From Anagrus nilaparvatae (taxonomy: Eukaryota; Arthropoda; Insecta; Hymenoptera; Mymaridae), in assembly GCA_022575985.1 (NCBI GenBank), contig JAKSXM010000014.1:15314001-15378000 (forward strand): 64,000 bases of DNA. The letters run 5' to 3'. Positions 1 through 14,130 of this stretch are shown one piece after another. Position 1 is the first letter of the stretch. Every line of letters begins with the position of its first letter. Below the pieces are notes generated by a model that ran no database searches, had not been told where the DNA came from, and worked only from the letters and a program-made list of their open reading frames with translations. The translations under genes were made by a program, and so were the position numbers.

Positions 1-2
1 GA

Positions 3-3000
3 GGAGGAGCTTTTCTTATACCATATTTGATCTTACTTTTTTTGGTTGGAAAACCTTTTTATTACCTGGAAATGATTATTGGACAGTTTTCCGGAAGGTC
101 GATAAAGGTCTGGAACCTCTCACCAGCTTTTTATGGTAATATTTTTTAACTAAAATAAAAAAATAGTTATTTAAATTTTCAAGACAATGTATTTCTTTAA
201 AATAAAAACAAACGCTTAAAAATCATTTTCAGTTCTTACTAACATTTGTGACTTGAAAACGCGGTTTCAATATTATTATATAGAACGATCAATTATGTTA
301 TCTAATCAATTTCTATTGAGTGGTTTTTAAATTTTAATTTGCTAAATTACTAACGTTGTGTTCAATTAATTTTTATTCCCATAGTTTAATTGATTTTACC
401 CTATAAAGATAAATTTTACCCTTGAAGCCCAATCTTTTGAACTATTCTTTAGCTAACCTTTTAAATTGAATTTTTCCAATTTAAAAATTTTTAATGCACA
501 AGAATTAAAATTAGTATTTTGAAAAAGTATACGTATATTAAACTTAACTATTTAAAAAAGGATCTTAAGGGATAGTTATTGACGTCATTACAAACTTAAA
601 ATACATTTAAGAACGTCATTCAAGATCATATCTAAATTGTTTTTGTATATGTCGTAGCCCCATAGGGTAATCGGTTTTAAAGGCTATAAGCCGCAAACCT
701 ACTTCGCTATCAATCTGCGCGCTCCAGTTTTATAGCCTGTAGGCCGGCTTTTAGCATATAAAGCTGAAAGATGTCAGCTTCATAGACAAATATCAAAGTT
801 TCAAAACTCTTAGTTTTAAATAATATAAATTTACTTATATTATTTCGTGAATTATTTATATGTATCTTACAGCTTTATTTACATTATGAAATTCTATCAA
901 TAGTTATAATAAATATAATAATAACTATAAATTTTTATAATTTTATATTTGACAAAATATAATAATATTGTAAATATTTTTAAATTATCTTTATTTTGTT
1001 TAAAATTGGTATATACACCCGAATAGAATCTGAAGTATGGGCTGATCTGGGCCAAATCAGGGCATACTTCAGATTCTATTCGGGCATATTTAAAATCTCA
1101 AAAAATTTTCATCCCTTTAAATCATTTTAAAAATGTGTTTTTTTTTCATGAATAAAATAAATAAATGTTTATCGAATCGAATTGTTAAATTAATTTATAA
1201 TTTTGATAAGAAAAAATTTTTTTCTTGTCAGCGGTCATGGCATCGAAAATACGCGTTTTCTTGCCACTGAAAAAAATTCTCCAGATCGCAGTTCTTTATT
1301 TTTGCGGCCTGGGATAAAAATATACTATTTATGTATATAACAACCTCAATAATTTTTCTAAATCTCTGGTTCTTATTAACTTTATGATGTAATTCATTTT
1401 CAGGACTGTATATTTTAAGGGTAATATAAATTTTAAAAATTTTATAAGCTATTATTTTCAGTTTGTGGCAAGCTGGTTTTTTTTCTTATTCATCGATACG
1501 ATTGTAAATGACTTAAATCTTTTAAATTAAAAAAAAAAACTTTTACAACTTGGAACATGTTCAGAGAGTGGGGTATATCAAAAAGGCCCCAAATTCAAGG
1601 GGGAGAGGGTCAAACGGACTTAGAATTATGGAATATTTTTAATTTAGGGACTTCAAACAATTTTGATTCTATAGGACTTATAATAATTAAAGAGTATAAG
1701 TTGAAACTGTTATAATGTGAAGTGTTTCACGTGCTGTGTGACATAATAAGTCAATTTTGATCATTTAATTTTAATTTTCTTTAGGTTTTAAGTAATTAAC
1801 AACCCTTTGAAGAGGAAACTAAACTCTGGTTACTTTGAGCAGATTTTTTTTTCCAGTGTCGTAACTGCATTAATATTTTTATAATTCAAGGAAAAATGAA
1901 AATAATTTGATTAAAAGCCTTATCAGAATTATGCAGCATATTTGTATAATATTTTTCAAAATGAAAATTAATCTAATATGCATACGTAGCTCTTAAAGCG
2001 CATTATTTAAACGTGAATCAAAAATTATTTTATATTTAAAAAAAATTTTTTTTTACATATTTACGTTTTCTAATTATTTATTATTAAAGAATAAAAAAAA
2101 TTAACTTTTCAGTCCAAGTTTATTTATAGTGATCTGATAAAAGATTTTAAAGCTACATCCTATTATTTTTAGAAAATATGTAAAATAAATTATTTTTTGT
2201 TCTTTCTTTAGAGAAAAAATTATTTTTTAACAGGTGTTGGATTTGCTCAATTGTGGTCCATGATCATGTTAGCTACATACTACTGTTCTCTGATGGCATT
2301 AACACTTCATTATCTAGTTTCATCGTTTGCGTTTGAATTACCTTGGGCACATTGTAGAAGAGAATGGAATGATTCTTCAACGCTGTGTATTGATTCAAGT
2401 ATAAAAAAAAGAAATTTGAGTGAAGCTCTAGTCAATAAAACAAACGAAACTCAAATTCTTAGTTCGGCAGAACTTTACTTTTCGTGAGTTAAATTTATTA
2501 AATAATAAAATAAAAATACGTTCAACATAATGTTTAAAAATGCAAATTTTTTAAATTTAGAAAAGAAGTTTTGAAAATAAAAGATAATATAAATGACGGA
2601 GTTGGTTGGCCTGATTGGCAACTGACATTGTGCTTACTTGGAAGCTGGGTACTTGTATGTTTGATTGTTTCAAGAGGCATCAAAAGTTCCGGAAAATATT
2701 CTTACTTCCTTGCAATCTTTCCATACATAGTACTGATAACTTTATTGATTAGATCTGTAACGTTACAAGGAGCCTGGGTAGGAATTTGGTATTTCATTAA
2801 ACCTGATTGGAAAAAACTTACAGAAGCCAAAGTTTGGTACGAAGCCGTTACTCAAAGTTTTTTCTCGCTCTCTGTTTGTTTCGGAGCTATCATTACTTAC
2901 TCTTCGCACAATAAATTTAGACACAGCTTGTACAGGTATATTTTAATTAGTATGGATTTTTCGCCACTTAAGTTGTTGATAAAAAATTTAATTTTTATTA

Positions 3001-4667
3001 AATTAATAAAAAAAAAATTTCTTTTTAGGGATGTTATGATTATAACATCACTTGATACACTTACAAGCTTGATTGCTGGTTGTACAATTTTTGGAATTTT
3101 AGGAAATTTATCGTACGAAACAGGAGCAAATGTATCAGACGTCGTAAAATCTAGCGCAGGAATCGCTTTTATTTCATATCCCGATGCCATTGCAAAATTT
3201 TCATTCGTACCCCAGGTAAAAAATTATTTAAATTAATTAAATTCAATTGAAGATTAATTAAGTATTCTTTTATTCATTATATTTCATTTAAATTTTTAGC
3301 TATTTTCAGTTCTATTCTTCTTAATGATTTATGTTCTGGGAGTAGGCACTTCTGTTGGAATCACAAACAGCATTACATCAACGATTCGAGAAATATGTCC
3401 AATATTTAAACAAAATGTTATCACTTATCTCGCTTGTTTAATTGGATTCTTAAGTGGCTTAATTTATGTTACTCCGGTAAATATCAAATGCATAAATTAA
3501 TGGAATTTTCAAAATTTTTAAGTAATAACGAGTATGAACTAAAAATATTCTTTTATACTTTGGAGTTAATTATGTAGATTACAAAAATTATTAGATAGCT
3601 GATTCTTTTCTTGTAACCAGAAACTAAGACTTTTAATAAGCTTTTAAATTATATTGACGTAACATTTTCATGCGGGTTTAAGTAATTTTCACCGGTTAAT
3701 TTTTAAATATTTTTTATCTGCTGTTTGGTTGCGGCAGCCAATTTTTTTGTAAGTGCCATTTATTAATGAACAGTTGGATTGTAAACGATGTAGTGTATAT
3801 GGTAAATCAAGGTTGTAAAATTCCATTCGTTGTAACTGTGATTACAAGAACTTTGATCCGGTGCTAAAATCGAACTTGGGTAAAACGACTAGTCAAAACT
3901 TTATAAATAAATTATTTACGTTTTTTACGTCTTTTATGTTTCAAAATTTTTATAAAAGCGCGTATTTAAAAGTACGAAATATTAATTAATAATTATGCAT
4001 ATAATAATTTTTATCTAGGGAGGACAGCTGGTTTTGGAGCTTGTAGATTTTTATGGTACATCTTTCGTTGTTTTTTGCCTTGCCTCTTTTGAAGTAATTG
4101 GAGTCATATGGGTTTATGGTAATAATTCATTTTTATATACGTTTTTTAAATTTTCAAAAATACAGTTTAATATTACATGTATTTTCATTAATTAGGATTA
4201 CAAAACTTTTTGGACGACGTCGATTTCATGTTATGCAAAAGGCCTAGCTTTTATTGGCGAATTTGCTGGCTAGTTTTTACCCCATTAATCCTAATAATTC
4301 TTTTTGTCTACAATGTTTATGACAAAATTTGGGGTTCCGGGCTAGTTAAGTATAACGGAAATGTAGATTATCCAACTGTTGCTCATGCTATTGGGGGTGT
4401 CATTCTAGGAGTTGGCTTAATACAAATTCCCTTATGGATGGTTGTTTCATTAATTAAAAATGGAACGGTAAGATATTTTAAAATAGTTTATAATATTATA
4501 AAATGCATTTAACATAAAACGATTCTGTATCTTAGGGGCTTTTCCAACCTTCAAAGCATTGGGGCCCTCAAAACATTGAAGAACGTCAAAAATGGGTGGA
4601 TTATAAACGGTCAAGATTAGAAAATAGAAGTCATGGTATATTGAGAACGCTTTATCGTTCTGATTAA
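3..4667 (+). CDS. SLC6-family sodium-dependent transporter, 3' part (insect nutrient amino acid transporter type)
   Basis: This is the 3' portion of a Na+-coupled SLC6 transporter, a plasma-membrane protein that probably imports amino acids. Eight exons can be read: 3-135, 2234-2483, 2561-2935, 3029-3215, 3300-3476, 4019-4118, 4196-4467 and 4536-4667. All have GT-AG borders and phases that keep the frame. The protein begins in the TM2 region ([30 protein letters not shown]). It continues through the extracellular loop with [10 protein letters not shown] and C, and through [20 protein letters not shown], the core TM6-TM7 signature. It ends in a short cytoplasmic tail, with TAA at 4665-4667. 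The N-terminus and TM1, which hold key ion and substrate residues, lie left of the window. The wording resembles insect NAAT-type members more than GABA or monoamine transporters, but the subtype is inferred. AATAAA overlaps the stop codon. Confidence 0.92.
136..2233 (+). other. Long SLC6 intron (about 2.1 kb)
   Basis: This AT-rich intron separates the TM2 exon from the exon beginning VGFAQLWS. The only clear structure is the hairpin at 1018-1084, listed separately. No exon, repeat array or other gene was recognised. A less AT-rich patch near 655-785 may be an old repeat, but no ends are visible. Confidence 0.6.
1018..1084. repeat. Near-perfect 67-bp hairpin in an SLC6 intron
   Basis: The left arm begins CCCGAATAGAATCTGAAGTA and the right arm is its exact reverse complement, ending at 1084. 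The perfect stem is about 22 bp. Partial pairing continues inward (GGGCTGAT against ATCAGGGC) around a short loop. It may be a small fold-back insertion or a structured intronic RNA; the sequence alone does not decide. Confidence 0.75.
3477..4018 (+). other. SLC6 intron (about 540 bp), nothing recognised
   Basis: This intron lies between the exon ending in LIYVTP and the exon starting [13 protein letters not shown]. It is AT-rich with a slightly less AT-rich patch at 3660-3890. No motif or repeat could be assigned. Confidence 0.5.
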
Positions 4668-6239
4668 ATAAACTGGGTGCCAACATGAATACAAAAATAT
4701 ATTTTTTGACCTTAGGTTTGACCTATATTTACAAATTTTTTGACTGATTTTTAATAACAATAATAATAGGCATTTATGAACTTTAAGTATTAGTTATTAA
4801 TATAGTGAATATTCTGTGATATAAAAAATGCATGCATATATATTGAAGTCTGTGAAAAAAGTGAATGTTTACTCAATTTAGATGTTATTACACGTAGAAT
4901 TACAATTATATTTTTACTTTTATATAATTTAACTTAAGTTTATAATTTTGTAAATATATAATTATGCCTGTATTTCATCAATTGTATATGATAACAAAAG
5001 TGCTGACTTGTACAAAGAAAAGAAGATTAGTTTTAATTATTATATACTGCGTTATCTATATAAATTATTTTTTAAAGTCGCATACCTTTTTTTATTTTTT
5101 TGTAACTGACAAATTTCAAGACATAATTTTTTTATAATAGCTTGTAACTTAAATATTTTGTAATAAAAAATTTATCTAATTCTAAGTATACATGAAATTC
5201 ATACTGAAATTACTAAAAAAATATTTATTTAGCCTTATAACAAAAAATTTTTTTAATTTTATTTTTTTATTTGAAAATTAAAATTTTAATCAACCACCAA
5301 AATTATAAAATTCTGAACCTGGAGTATACACGAGATTTGATATGACAGCCACGAGTTCGCAGGAGTTAGAAAATTTGCACGTATGCGAAAAATCAAAATT
5401 TGACCTATACTTCGTTGCAAATGTAAGAACCATAATACACACACTATATATATAAACTTTTTTTTCAAATAAAAAAATTAAATTCATAATATATAGTATA
5501 TCTATCGATAAAATTGGCAGCCATTTTCCGGTAAAAAACCAAATTTTTTATTTAAATTTTGGCAAAACTTCGAGTTATGGTGTGCTTTAATTTTTAGAAA
5601 AATCTTTTCGGAGAGGGAAATTAGAGAAATTATTGACAAAAAAATATCACTGTATTTCAAAACCTTATAAAATATTATTATTTATTTTTGATAGTTTTTA
5701 AACCATAAAAAACGAATGTTTATAATATTAACGTATATGACTATTTTAAGATAACAGTATTTTTCTCATTTTAATGTATTTGCTTATAGTTACACAGGCG
5801 ACTGGCTTTTCAGGTCCGCTTTTTTGCTCTGCTTAAAATCTGCATATATCGCTTATTTAACGTCGCTCTGGCCTTGAATCCCAAGTCATTGAGTGATAAA
5901 AAAAATAATACACATTTAACTATTTAAATGATACAAATAATACTTTACTAGCTGATTGGCCTCGCGATGCTCGGCTTAACCAAATAAAAACTCTTGTGCA
6001 TTAATTTTTTTATATTTTAATCATATGTAGTTAAATATAATAAATTTAATCATACATGATTAAAATGCAATTTAATTTTATTTAAAAATGAATGAGAACA
6101 GAATTAATTTTATACTTCTAAAATTAACAAAAAAATTTTATAATTCATATTAAGAAAAAGTTACATGATTATTTATAAATATTTATAACTAATGAGGTAT
6201 ATTTTATGACATAAATAATTATTGATAATAAATAATAAT
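4668..6239. other. AT-rich spacer after SLC6, no gene seen
   Basis: The SLC6 3' UTR must occupy the first part. The rest is low-complexity AT DNA. The short open frames at 5286-5487 have no recognisable protein character. The composition drifts into the tandem repeats that start near 6240. Confidence 0.5.
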
Positions 6240-7705
6240 TGAAAATAAAATATAGTAATATGCAGTTTTTTTAACAAAATTTGTAGTTTTTTTCATACTG
6301 TAGACAATGAATATTTGAATATTTTCAATTTTCATACACATCACAACTGATATTGTAGACAATCAATATGAATATGACTATAGAATGAAATTTTCATAAT
6401 TTTTTATTGTTCATAAATAGGACAGGCGATATCCATTTCACTCTATGGTGAAATTTTTTTAGCTTTTTCATAAATAAAACAGCCAACAATATAGATTGAA
6501 AATTTTGAATTTTTTTCATAATGTAGACAGCCAATATAAATTTTACTATTGAGTGAAATTTTTATATTTTATGTTTTTTCATAAATAGTATAGCCGATAT
6601 CCATTTTACTCTATGGTAAAATTTTTGGTGTTTTCCATATATAAAACAATATAGATTGAAATTTTTGCTGTTTTTTTATATTGTAGACAATCAATATGAA
6701 TTTTACTATCGAGTGAAACTTTTATAATATTTTTTATAAACTTTTATAATTTTTATAATGTTTTCATAAATAGGACAGCCGATATCCATTGTACTCTATA
6801 TATGGTGTAATTTTTGAGTTTTTTCCTATATAAAACAATTAACAATATAGATTGAAATTTTTGCTGTTTTTTATATTGCAGAGAATCAATATTAATTTTA
6901 CTCTAGAGTGAAATATTTATAATTTTGGTTCCTCATAGAGGACCCATTGTTTTAGGTAAGATGTTTATTTCTGATTTTTTGACATATACGCACGTTTTGA
7001 GACCTCAGGATGCTAAAAAACCAGTTTTAAAAAAAAGTATGCATGTGTGTGTGTGAGTGTATGTATGTATGTATGTAGCACTGTCACCGGTGATATTTCA
7101 CAACCAGTATGACATTAAGACCTATTTTTTTTATAAAATTTTTTTCACCAAAAAATCTCCAGGTACTTTTTTTTTTTTTAAATTTGGATGTAATACCTCA
7201 TTTTTTTCCATGCGAGTAAATTTTTGTAGTATTTTCATATCGTAAACAGCCAATATGAACTTTACTATACAATTAAATTTTTTAAATTTTTGTTTTTTTT
7301 ATTCTTAGGACTGCCGATAACTATCTTATTTCATAGTGAAATTTTTTGAGTTTTTTCATATATAAATAGCCAACAATATAGATGGTAAATTTTTTAGTTT
7401 TTTCATATTATAAACCACCAATATGAATTTTACTATACAGTTAAATATTTTTATTTTTTTTTTCATTCTTAGGACTGCCTATATCTATATTATTACATAG
7501 TGAAATTTTTTTAATTTTTCATATATAAAATAGCCAGAAATACAGATTGAAATTATTGTAGTTTTTTCATATTGTAAACAGACAATATGAATTTTACTAT
7601 ACAGTTAAATTTTTTAAATTTTTTTTTTTTTTATTATTCTTAGGACTGCCAATGTCTATATTATTTCATATTCAAATTTTTAAGTCATTTCATATATAAA
7701 ATAAA
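6240..7705. repeat. Diverged tandem repeat of about 165 bp
   Basis: A unit built of two similar halves recurs. One half has the core GCCGATATCCATTTTACTCT near 6423, 6589 and 6774, and in weaker form near 7313, 7475 and 7645. The other has ATTGTAGACAATCAATATGA or CCAATATGAATTTTACTAT. Spacing is about 165-185 bp. A different segment at roughly 6930-7240 interrupts the array. It carries a TG/TATG microsatellite (about 7038-7078), and part of it recurs in reverse complement near 37080-37130. Confidence 0.75.
7038..7078. repeat. (TG)n/(TATG)n microsatellite
   Basis: A run of TG dinucleotides passes into TATG tetranucleotides, ending TGTAGCACTG. It lies inside the segment that interrupts the 165-bp repeats. 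Confidence 0.85.
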
Positions 7706-7714
7706 AGAGCTTCG

Positions 7715-7922
7715 GTGCAAATTACTCCTTGTAAAAAATGCTATCGAGTTGACGCTTTTTTTTTAATTTTAGCTCACGGCACAGAGTTACAACTGTTTAA
7801 AGCTAAGAAGTACAAAATTTAAAAACTCAAAAATTGGGCATTTTCTTCACTTCATATCTTAAAATGGTTTGTATCAAAATATATAAAAAACAAAATGCAT
7901 TGTATTTATTAAACGCTTTTCT
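7715..7922. repeat. Left inverted flank of the satellite block
   Basis: The segment contains GTGCAAATTACTCC, ATGCTATCGAGTTGACG and AGAGTTACAACTGTTTAAAG. It matches the reverse complement of 15873-16079 over about 200 bp with moderate divergence. The two copies face inward and bracket the whole 8-15.8 kb satellite block. Confidence 0.8.
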
Positions 7923-8059
7923 AAAGCCGATTTTTTTTTGTTTTTTATTTAATGTATTCATTAAAAATAAATAGCAAAAAAAAGACTCAGAGTCCGATTT
8001 ACTGAATTATTGGGTTTATCCATTGAAATAATAGTATTGAATTTAGCAGAAACTATACT

Positions 8060-11000
8060 TCACTTTAATTTTTTTTCGAAAAGTGTCCTGTTTTATAGAA
8101 AAAGTGTAATTTCAATTGTTTTTATGCAATAATAGTATTAATATATAGGTCTTGAATTTAGCAGAATATACTCCACTTAAATGTTTTCGAATTCCGTCGT
8201 GTTTTATAGAAATGTTGTAATTTCAATTGTTTTTATGCAATAATAGCATTAAATTATTAGTATTGAATTTAGCAAAATATACCCAACCTAAATGTTTTTG
8301 AATATTGTCCTGTTTTATAGAAATCTTGTAATTTCAAATATTTTTATGCAATGATAGCATTGAAATATATGTATTAAATGTAGCAAAATATACCCCTTTT
8401 TCAATTTTTTTCGAATAGTAGCCTGATTTTTAGAAAAGTTGTAATTTCAATTGCATTGAAATATTAGTAATTAATTTAACAGAAAATATATATAACTCAC
8501 TTTAATTTTATTTCGAAAAGTGTCCTTTTTTATATAAAAGTTGTAATTTCAAATGTTTTTATGCAATGATAGCATTGAAATATTAGTATTGAATTTAACA
8601 GAAACTATACCCCACTTTAATTTTTTTTTCGTTAACAACTTAAAAAGATAAACTCATATTGATTGTCCACAATTTGAAAAACTTCTAAAAATTTAAATAC
8701 GAGTTGTCGGGTGTGTATTTTGTATTTTTATATTTTTGAATTTTTTATTTGTAAAAATTGTATTTTCAAATATATTTATTGACTTTAGCAGAAACTATAC
8801 GTCATTCTAAATTTTTTTGTAATAGTGTCCTATAAATTTTGTAATAGTGTTTTATATAAAAGTTGGAATTTCAAATATTTTTATGCAATGATAGCATTGA
8901 CATATTTTTATTGACTTTAGCAGAAACTAAACGCTATTCTAAATTTTTTTCGATTAGTGTACTGTTTTATATAAAAAATGTAATTTCAAATATTTTTATG
9001 CAATGATTGTATTGAAATATTATTATTGACTTTAGCATAAACTATCCGCCATTCTAAATTCTTTTTAATAATGCTCTGTTATACATAAAAATTGGCATTT
9101 CAAATATTTTTATGCAATGATTGCATTGAAATATTTTTACCGACTTTAGCAGACACTATACGCCATTCTAAATTTTTTTTGAATAATGCTCTTTTATATA
9201 TTAAAATTGGCATTTCAAATATTTTTATGCAATGATTGCATTGAAATATTTTTATTGACTTTAGCAAAAACTGTACGCTATTCTAAATTTTTTCTAATAT
9301 TATACTGTTTTATACAAAAGTTGGAATTTCAAAAGTTTTTATGCAATGATAGTATTGAAATATTTTTATTGACTTTGGCAGAAACTATACATCAATCTGA
9401 ATGTTTTTCGAATAGTGTACTGTTTTATATAAAAATTGTAATTTAAAATGTTTTTATGCAATGTTAGCATAGAAATATTTTTATTGACTTTAGCAGAAAC
9501 TATCCGCCATTCTAAATTCTTTTTAATAATGCTCTGTTATACATAAAAATTGGCATTTCAAATATTTTTATGCAATGATTGCATTGAAATATTTTTACCG
9601 ACTTTAGCAGAAACTATATGCTATTATAAATTTTTTTCGATTAATGTCCTGTTTTATACAAAAGTTGTAATTTAAAATATTTTTATGCAATGATTGCATT
9701 GAAATATTATTATTGACTTTAGCAGAAACTGTACTCCATTCTAAATTTTTTTGAATAATGCTCTGTTATAAATAAAAATTGGGATTTCAAATATTTTTAT
9801 GCAATGATAGCATTGAAATATTTTTATTGACTTTAGCAGAAACTGTATTCCATTCTAAATTTTTTTGAATAATGCTCTGTTATATATAAAAATTGTGATT
9901 TCAAATATTTTTAAGTAATGTTAAGGTTCTTTACCAGACAATTAAAATTACGGTATTTTGACAGATCATTTTTCGTGGTAGCTTAAATAAAAAAAAAAGT
10001 ACGACAACGTCGCACAATGTTTGTAGGCACGCGATTTTATTTACATGATTATTATTATAATATTATGCGTGTATTTTAAACGTCGACGTTGTCACCTTAA
10101 AATTTTCATCGGTTTTTTATTTTTTCTTATTAAAATATCTTTTATAAGAAAACCACAATTTATTTAAAAATCGAATAGAAGTTTCTTCAACAATTAATTT
10201 ACTTGGTGCCATTTTAAAAAAAAAAATCTATTGTTCAGTTTCGGCGTTGACAGTAAATAAAAATCTCAAACCCGTGTTTTTTGACTCGGCTCCTATGCTT
10301 GCAATGTATAAGAATTCAACTTTGGAGCTTTGTATCTCCTAAACGAAAACCACAATTTTCTTAAAATTTTATTTTTATGTGTATTATTATAATATGAAGC
10401 CCCTATAAAAATTTTAGCGATTTCTATTGTCGTCTAAATTACTGGTGAACTACCTTAACATTGAAATATTTTTATTGACTTTGGCAGAATCTATACGTCA
10501 ATCTGAATGTTTTTCGAATAGTGTCCTGTTTTATACAAAAGTTGGGATTTCATATATTTTTATGCAATGATTGCATTGAAATATTAGTTTAGAATATTTT
10601 TTGAATTTAGTGACCAAATATTGACTTTAGCGGAAACTGTGCGCTATTCTAAATTTTTTCTAATAGTGTACTGTTTTATACAAAAGTTGGAAATTCAAAT
10701 ATTGTTATGCAATTATTGCATTAATATATTTTTATTGACTTTAGCAGAAACTATATGCCATTCTAAATTTTTTTGAAAAGTGTTGTGTTTTTTTCAAAAG
10801 TTAAGATTTCACATATTTTTATGCAATGATTGCATTGAAATATTATTATCGACTTTAGCAGAAACTGTACTCCATTCTAAATTTTTTTGAATAATGCTCT
10901 GTTATATATAAAAATTGGGATTTCAAATATTTTTATGCAATGTTAACATTGAAATATTTTTATTGACTTTGGCAGAAACTATACGTCAATCTGAATGTTT

Positions 11001-14000
11001 TTCGAATAGTGTCCTGTTTTATACAAAAGTTGGGATTTCATATATTTTTATGCTACGATTGCATTGAAATATTTTTATTCACTTTGGCAGATACTGTACG
11101 CTATTCTAAATTTTTTCTAATAGTGTACTGTTTTATACAAAAGTTGGAATTTCAAATATTTTTATGCAATTATTGCATTGAAATATTATTATTGACTTTA
11201 GCAGAAACTGTACTCCATTCTAAATTTTTTTGAATAATGCTTTGTTATATATAAAAGTTGGGATTTCAAATATTTTTATGCAATGTTAACATTGAAATAT
11301 TTTTATTGACTTTGGCAGAACTATACATCAATCTGAATGTTTTTCGAATAGTGTCCTGTTTTATACAAAAGTTGGAATTTAAAAAATTTTTATGCAATGA
11401 TAGCATTAAAATATTTTATTGACTTTAGCAGAAACTATATGCCATTCTAAATTTTTTTGAAAAGTGTTGTGTTTTTTTCAAAAGTTAAGATTTCACATAT
11501 TTTTATGCAATGATTGCATTGAAATATTATTATCGACTTTAGCAGAAACTGTACTCCATTCTAAATTTTTTTGAATAATGCTCTGTTATATATAAAAATT
11601 GGGATTTCAAATATTTTTATGCAATGTTAACATTGAAATATTTTTATTGACTTTGGCAGAAACTATACGTCAATCTGAATGTTTTTCGAATAGTGTCCTG
11701 TTTTATACAAAAGTTGGGATTTCATATATTTTTATGCTACGATTGCATTGAAATATTTTTATTCACTTTGGCAGATACTGTACGCTATTCTAAATTTTTT
11801 CTAATAGTGTACTGATTTATACAAAAGTTGGAATTTCAAATATTTTTATGCAATGATTGCATTGAAATATTTTTATTGACTTTAGCAGAAAATGTACGAT
11901 ATTCTAAATTTTTACTAATAGTGTACTGTTTTACACAAAAGTTGGAATTTCAAATATTTTTATGCGATTATTGCATTGAAATATTATTATTGGCTTTAGC
12001 AGAAACTGTACTCCATTCTAAATTTTTTTGAATAATGCTTTGTTATATATAAAAGTTGGGATTTCAAATATTTTTATGCAATGTTAACATTGAAATATTT
12101 TTATTCAATTTGGCAGATACTATACGTCAAACTGAATGTTTTCCGAATAGTGTCCTGTTTTATACAAAAGTTGGAATTTCAAATATTTTTATGCAATTAT
12201 TGCATTGAAATATTATTATTGACTTTAGCAGAAACTGTACTCCATTCTAAATTTCTTTGAATAATGCTTTGTTATATATAAAAGTTGGGATTTCAAATAT
12301 TTTTATGCAATGTTAACATTGAAATATTTTTATTGACTTTGGCAGAAACTATACATCAATCTGAATGTTTTTCGAATAGTGTACTGTTTTATACAAAAGT
12401 TGGAATTTAAAAAATTTTTATGCAATGATAGCATTAAAATATTTTATTGACTTTAGCAGAGACTATATGCCATTCTAAATTTTTTTGAAAAGTGTTGTGT
12501 TTTTTTCAAAAGTTAAGATTTCACATATTTTTATGCAATGATTGCATTGAAATATTATTATCGACTTTAGCAGAAACTGTACTCCATTCTAAATTTTTTT
12601 GAATAATGCTATGTTATATATAAAAATTGTGATTTCAAATATTTTTATGCAATGTTAACATTGAAATATTTTTATTGACTTTGGCAGAAACTATACGTCA
12701 ATCTGAATGTTTTTCGAATAGTGTCCTGTTTTATACATAAGTTGGAATTTTAAAAGTTTTTATGCAATGATAGCATTGAAATAATTTTATTGACTTTAGC
12801 AGAAACTATCCGGCATTCTAAATTTTTTTGAATAGTATTGTGTTTTATACAAAAGTTGGGATTTCATATATTTTTATGCTACGATTGCATTGAAATATTT
12901 TTATTGACTTTGGCAGAAACTATACGTCAATCTGAATGTTTTTCGAATAGTGTCCTGTTTTATACATAAGTTGGAATTTCAAATATTTTTATGCAATTAT
13001 TGCATTGAAATATTATTATTGACTTTAGCAGAAACTGTACTCCATTCTAAATTTTTTTGAATAATGCTTTGTTATATATAAAAGTTGGGATTTCAAATAT
13101 TTTTATGCAATGTTAACATTGAAATATTTTTATTGACTTTGGCAGAAACTATACGCCATTCTAAATTTTTTTGAATATTGTTGTGTTTTAGACAAAAGTT
13201 AAGATTTCAAATATTTTTATGCAATGTTAACATTGAAAAATTTTTATTGACTTTGGCAGAAACTATACGTCAATCTGAATGTTTTTCGAATAGTGCCCTG
13301 TTTTATACAAAAGTTGGTATTTCAAATATTTTTATGCAATGATTGCATTGAAATATTTTTATTGACTTTAGCAGAAACTGTACGCTATTCTAAATTTTTT
13401 CTAATATTATACTGTTTTATACAAAAGTTGGAATTTCAAAAGTTTTTATGCAATGATAGCATTGAAATTTTTTTATTGACTTTAGCAGAAACTATACATC
13501 ATTTAAAATTTTTTTCTAATAGTGTCCTGTTTTATATGATAATTGTATTTTTAAATATTTTCATGCAATGATTATGAAAATTAATATTTATGAAAATTAA
13601 TATTATTATTAAATGGAATTTTAAATATTTGTCTGCAATAATTGCTTTAAAATGTGTTTTTAATTTCAAAAATTTTTATGCAATGATTGCATTGAAATTT
13701 TTTTTGTATTTGTGTTGTTTTATAAGAAAATTTTTTTATTGACTTTATCAGAAACTATATGCCATTATAAATTTTTTTCTAACAGTCTCCTGTTTTATAG
13801 AAAAGTTGGAATTTCAAATATTTGTATGCAATAATTGCATTGAGAAAATTTTTATGCAATGATTGCATTAAAATGTATTTTTAATTTCAAAAATTTTTAT
13901 GCAATGATTGCATTAAAATTTTTTTTGTATTTGTCTTGTTTTATAAGAAAATTGTATTTTTTTATTGACTTTACCAGAAACTATACGCCATTATAAATTT

Positions 14001-14130
14001 TTTTCTAACAGTCTCCTGTTTTATAGAAAAGTTGGAATTTCAAATATTTTTATACAATGATTGCATTTAATTATTTTTTTAATTAGATATATTTTTATGC
14101 AATGGTAGAAATTAAATTTTTTTTAAAGAA
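8060..14130. repeat. Satellite array, unit about 115 bp
   Basis: Dozens of copies of a unit of about 115 bp are present, for example starts near 9101, 9215, 9330 and 9444. Each contains TTTTTATGCAATGATTGCAT, then TTGACTTTAGCAGAAACTAT, then TTCTAAATTTTTTTGAATA and a CTGTTTTATA block. The core ATGCAATGATTGCAT is an odd-length palindrome. Variants such as ATGCAATGTTAACATTG recur in higher-order order from 10.9 to 13.2 kb, suggesting recent local amplification. A TTAA-flanked element interrupts the array at 9925-10454. The first units (8060-8640) are more diverged. Confidence 0.92.
9925..10454. mobile_element. TTAA-flanked MITE inserted in the satellite
   Basis: The ends are GGTTCTTTACCAG (left) and CTGGTGAACTACC (right), imperfect inverted repeats flanked by TTAA at 9921-9924 and 10455-10458. 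Neighbouring satellite units show the empty site AATGTTAACATTG, so insertion into TTAA with duplication of the four bases can be read directly. TTAA duplication is the hallmark of piggyBac-type transposases. The 530-bp interior has no transposase frame, so the element is non-autonomous. Confidence 0.82.

Noticed and set aside
9186..13571. Several 65-90 residue frames with FLCNDCIEIFLLTLAET
   Set aside because: All lie in the 115-bp satellite and repeat with it; no start context, splice sites or homology.
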